Positions 63,709 to 64,000 of a DNA stretch of 64,000 nt are shown here, in pieces (positions within the stretch are counted from its first letter, which is position 1; the number at the start of each line of letters is the position of its first letter). The position numbers were made by a program, and so were the translations under genes. The stretch is taken from the NCBI GenBank assembly GCA_920105625.2, contig OV050033.1:16822001-16886000 (forward strand), written 5' to 3'. The DNA is from Clusia tigrina. Lineage: Eukaryota > Arthropoda > Insecta > Diptera > Clusiidae. The notes under the pieces are model-generated. The model had not been told where the DNA came from. It was given only the letters and a program-made list of their open reading frames with translations, and did no database searches.

Positions 63709-64000
63709 AAGGGTTTTCCAACAAGAGGTGTTATTTTGAATCACCCGGTATTTCGGTAGCTGTCACTTTTGAAGCTTTTATTCTTTGACATTTGCCAAGT
63801 AGAAACTACGCCATTACTAAAAAAATGAACGATATACGCTTCAGCAACGCTTGAAATGATTAAAATTCACTACAAAAAGGTGAAAATCTTGCAGTCACAG
63901 TTCGCAAAACTAAAGCATTTTTGGGTCGTCGTGAAGCACCTTGTCGGACCACAAAACAGAAATTGGTGGAAAAATTGGAGCTGTTGGGACAAGTTAGTGA
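63709..64000 (+). mobile_element. 5' end of a mariner/Tc1-type transposon (runs off window)
   Basis: The element appears to begin just after a TA at 63707-63708 with GGGTTTTCCAACAAGAGGTG, a plausible terminal inverted repeat. A transposase-like N-terminus follows. YTLQQRL is read from 63833, then EMIKIHYKK from about 63853 and, after a frameshift near 63879, KGENLAVTVRKTKAFLGRRE and CRTTKQKLVEKLELLGQVS to the edge. This is the helix-turn-helix DNA-binding segment typical of a widespread arthropod mariner-type family. The frame changes about twice within 50 bp, so the copy is probably dead unless these are sequencing errors. The catalytic DDE domain would lie beyond the window. It is unrelated in sequence to the relics at 17560 and 44030. 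Confidence 0.75.

Noticed and set aside
63513..63788. 91-codon plus-strand frame before the right-edge transposon
   Set aside because: It runs across the presumed transposon boundary at 63709 and through the terminal repeat, so it is not a natural coding unit.

Overview
Eukaryotic, AT-rich, gene-poor DNA, most likely from a higher dipteran and probably a tephritid-like fruit fly. I infer this from the dense (CA/GT)n and (CAA)n microsatellites, the mariner-family relics, and the many fragments of insect non-LTR retrotransposons with CCTAC- or CCTAACC-type 3' ends. There are no operons, ribosome binding sites, rRNA genes, CRISPR arrays or intact tRNA genes. I found no complete, confidently functional protein-coding gene. 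The window reads as intergenic or intronic DNA in which quiet, microsatellite-bearing single-copy stretches alternate with blocks of transposon debris.

Layout. 1-163 may hold the last codons of an unrecognised gene. 164-5800 is mostly featureless apart from small tandem repeats. 5802-6319 is a foldback element whose central hairpin has perfect 59-bp arms, followed by a dispersed-repeat copy and the 3' end of a non-LTR element. 6733-13000 has simple repeats and T-rich DNA. 14218-14911 is a solo LTR with a TATA box, polyadenylation signals and a 4-bp target-site duplication. 17560-18545 is a broken mariner transposase. 22055-23113 holds two divergently oriented LINE 3' fragments. 25967-26072 is a long CA/TA microsatellite. 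28780-29300 is a tRNA-derived SINE head abutting a LINE RNase H relic. 33928-33987 is a short hairpin. 34430-35320 is degenerate repeat DNA. 37857-38575 is a compound direct plus inverted repeat. 41146-42112 is a LINE reverse transcriptase/RNase H relic. 44030-44270 is a second mariner-like relic. 47434-47779 is a LINE C-terminal tail. 49695-50187 is a large tandem duplication. 50232-51087 is another divergent LINE pair. 51455-51711 may be an exon. 55524-55732 is a SINE with an 8-bp target-site duplication. 56515-57010 and 57559-57850 are further LINE relics. 58000-63700 is mostly quiet. From about 63709 a different mariner/Tc1-type element begins and runs off the window.

Functionally there is little cooperation to describe. 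Every recognisable coding segment belongs to a mobile element, and nearly all are disabled by stops, frameshifts or lost catalytic residues. The elements most likely to be recent or transcriptionally active are the SINE, the solo LTR and the foldback hairpin. All calls come from reading the sequence alone, without database searches, so family names are given only as precisely as the visible motifs allow.
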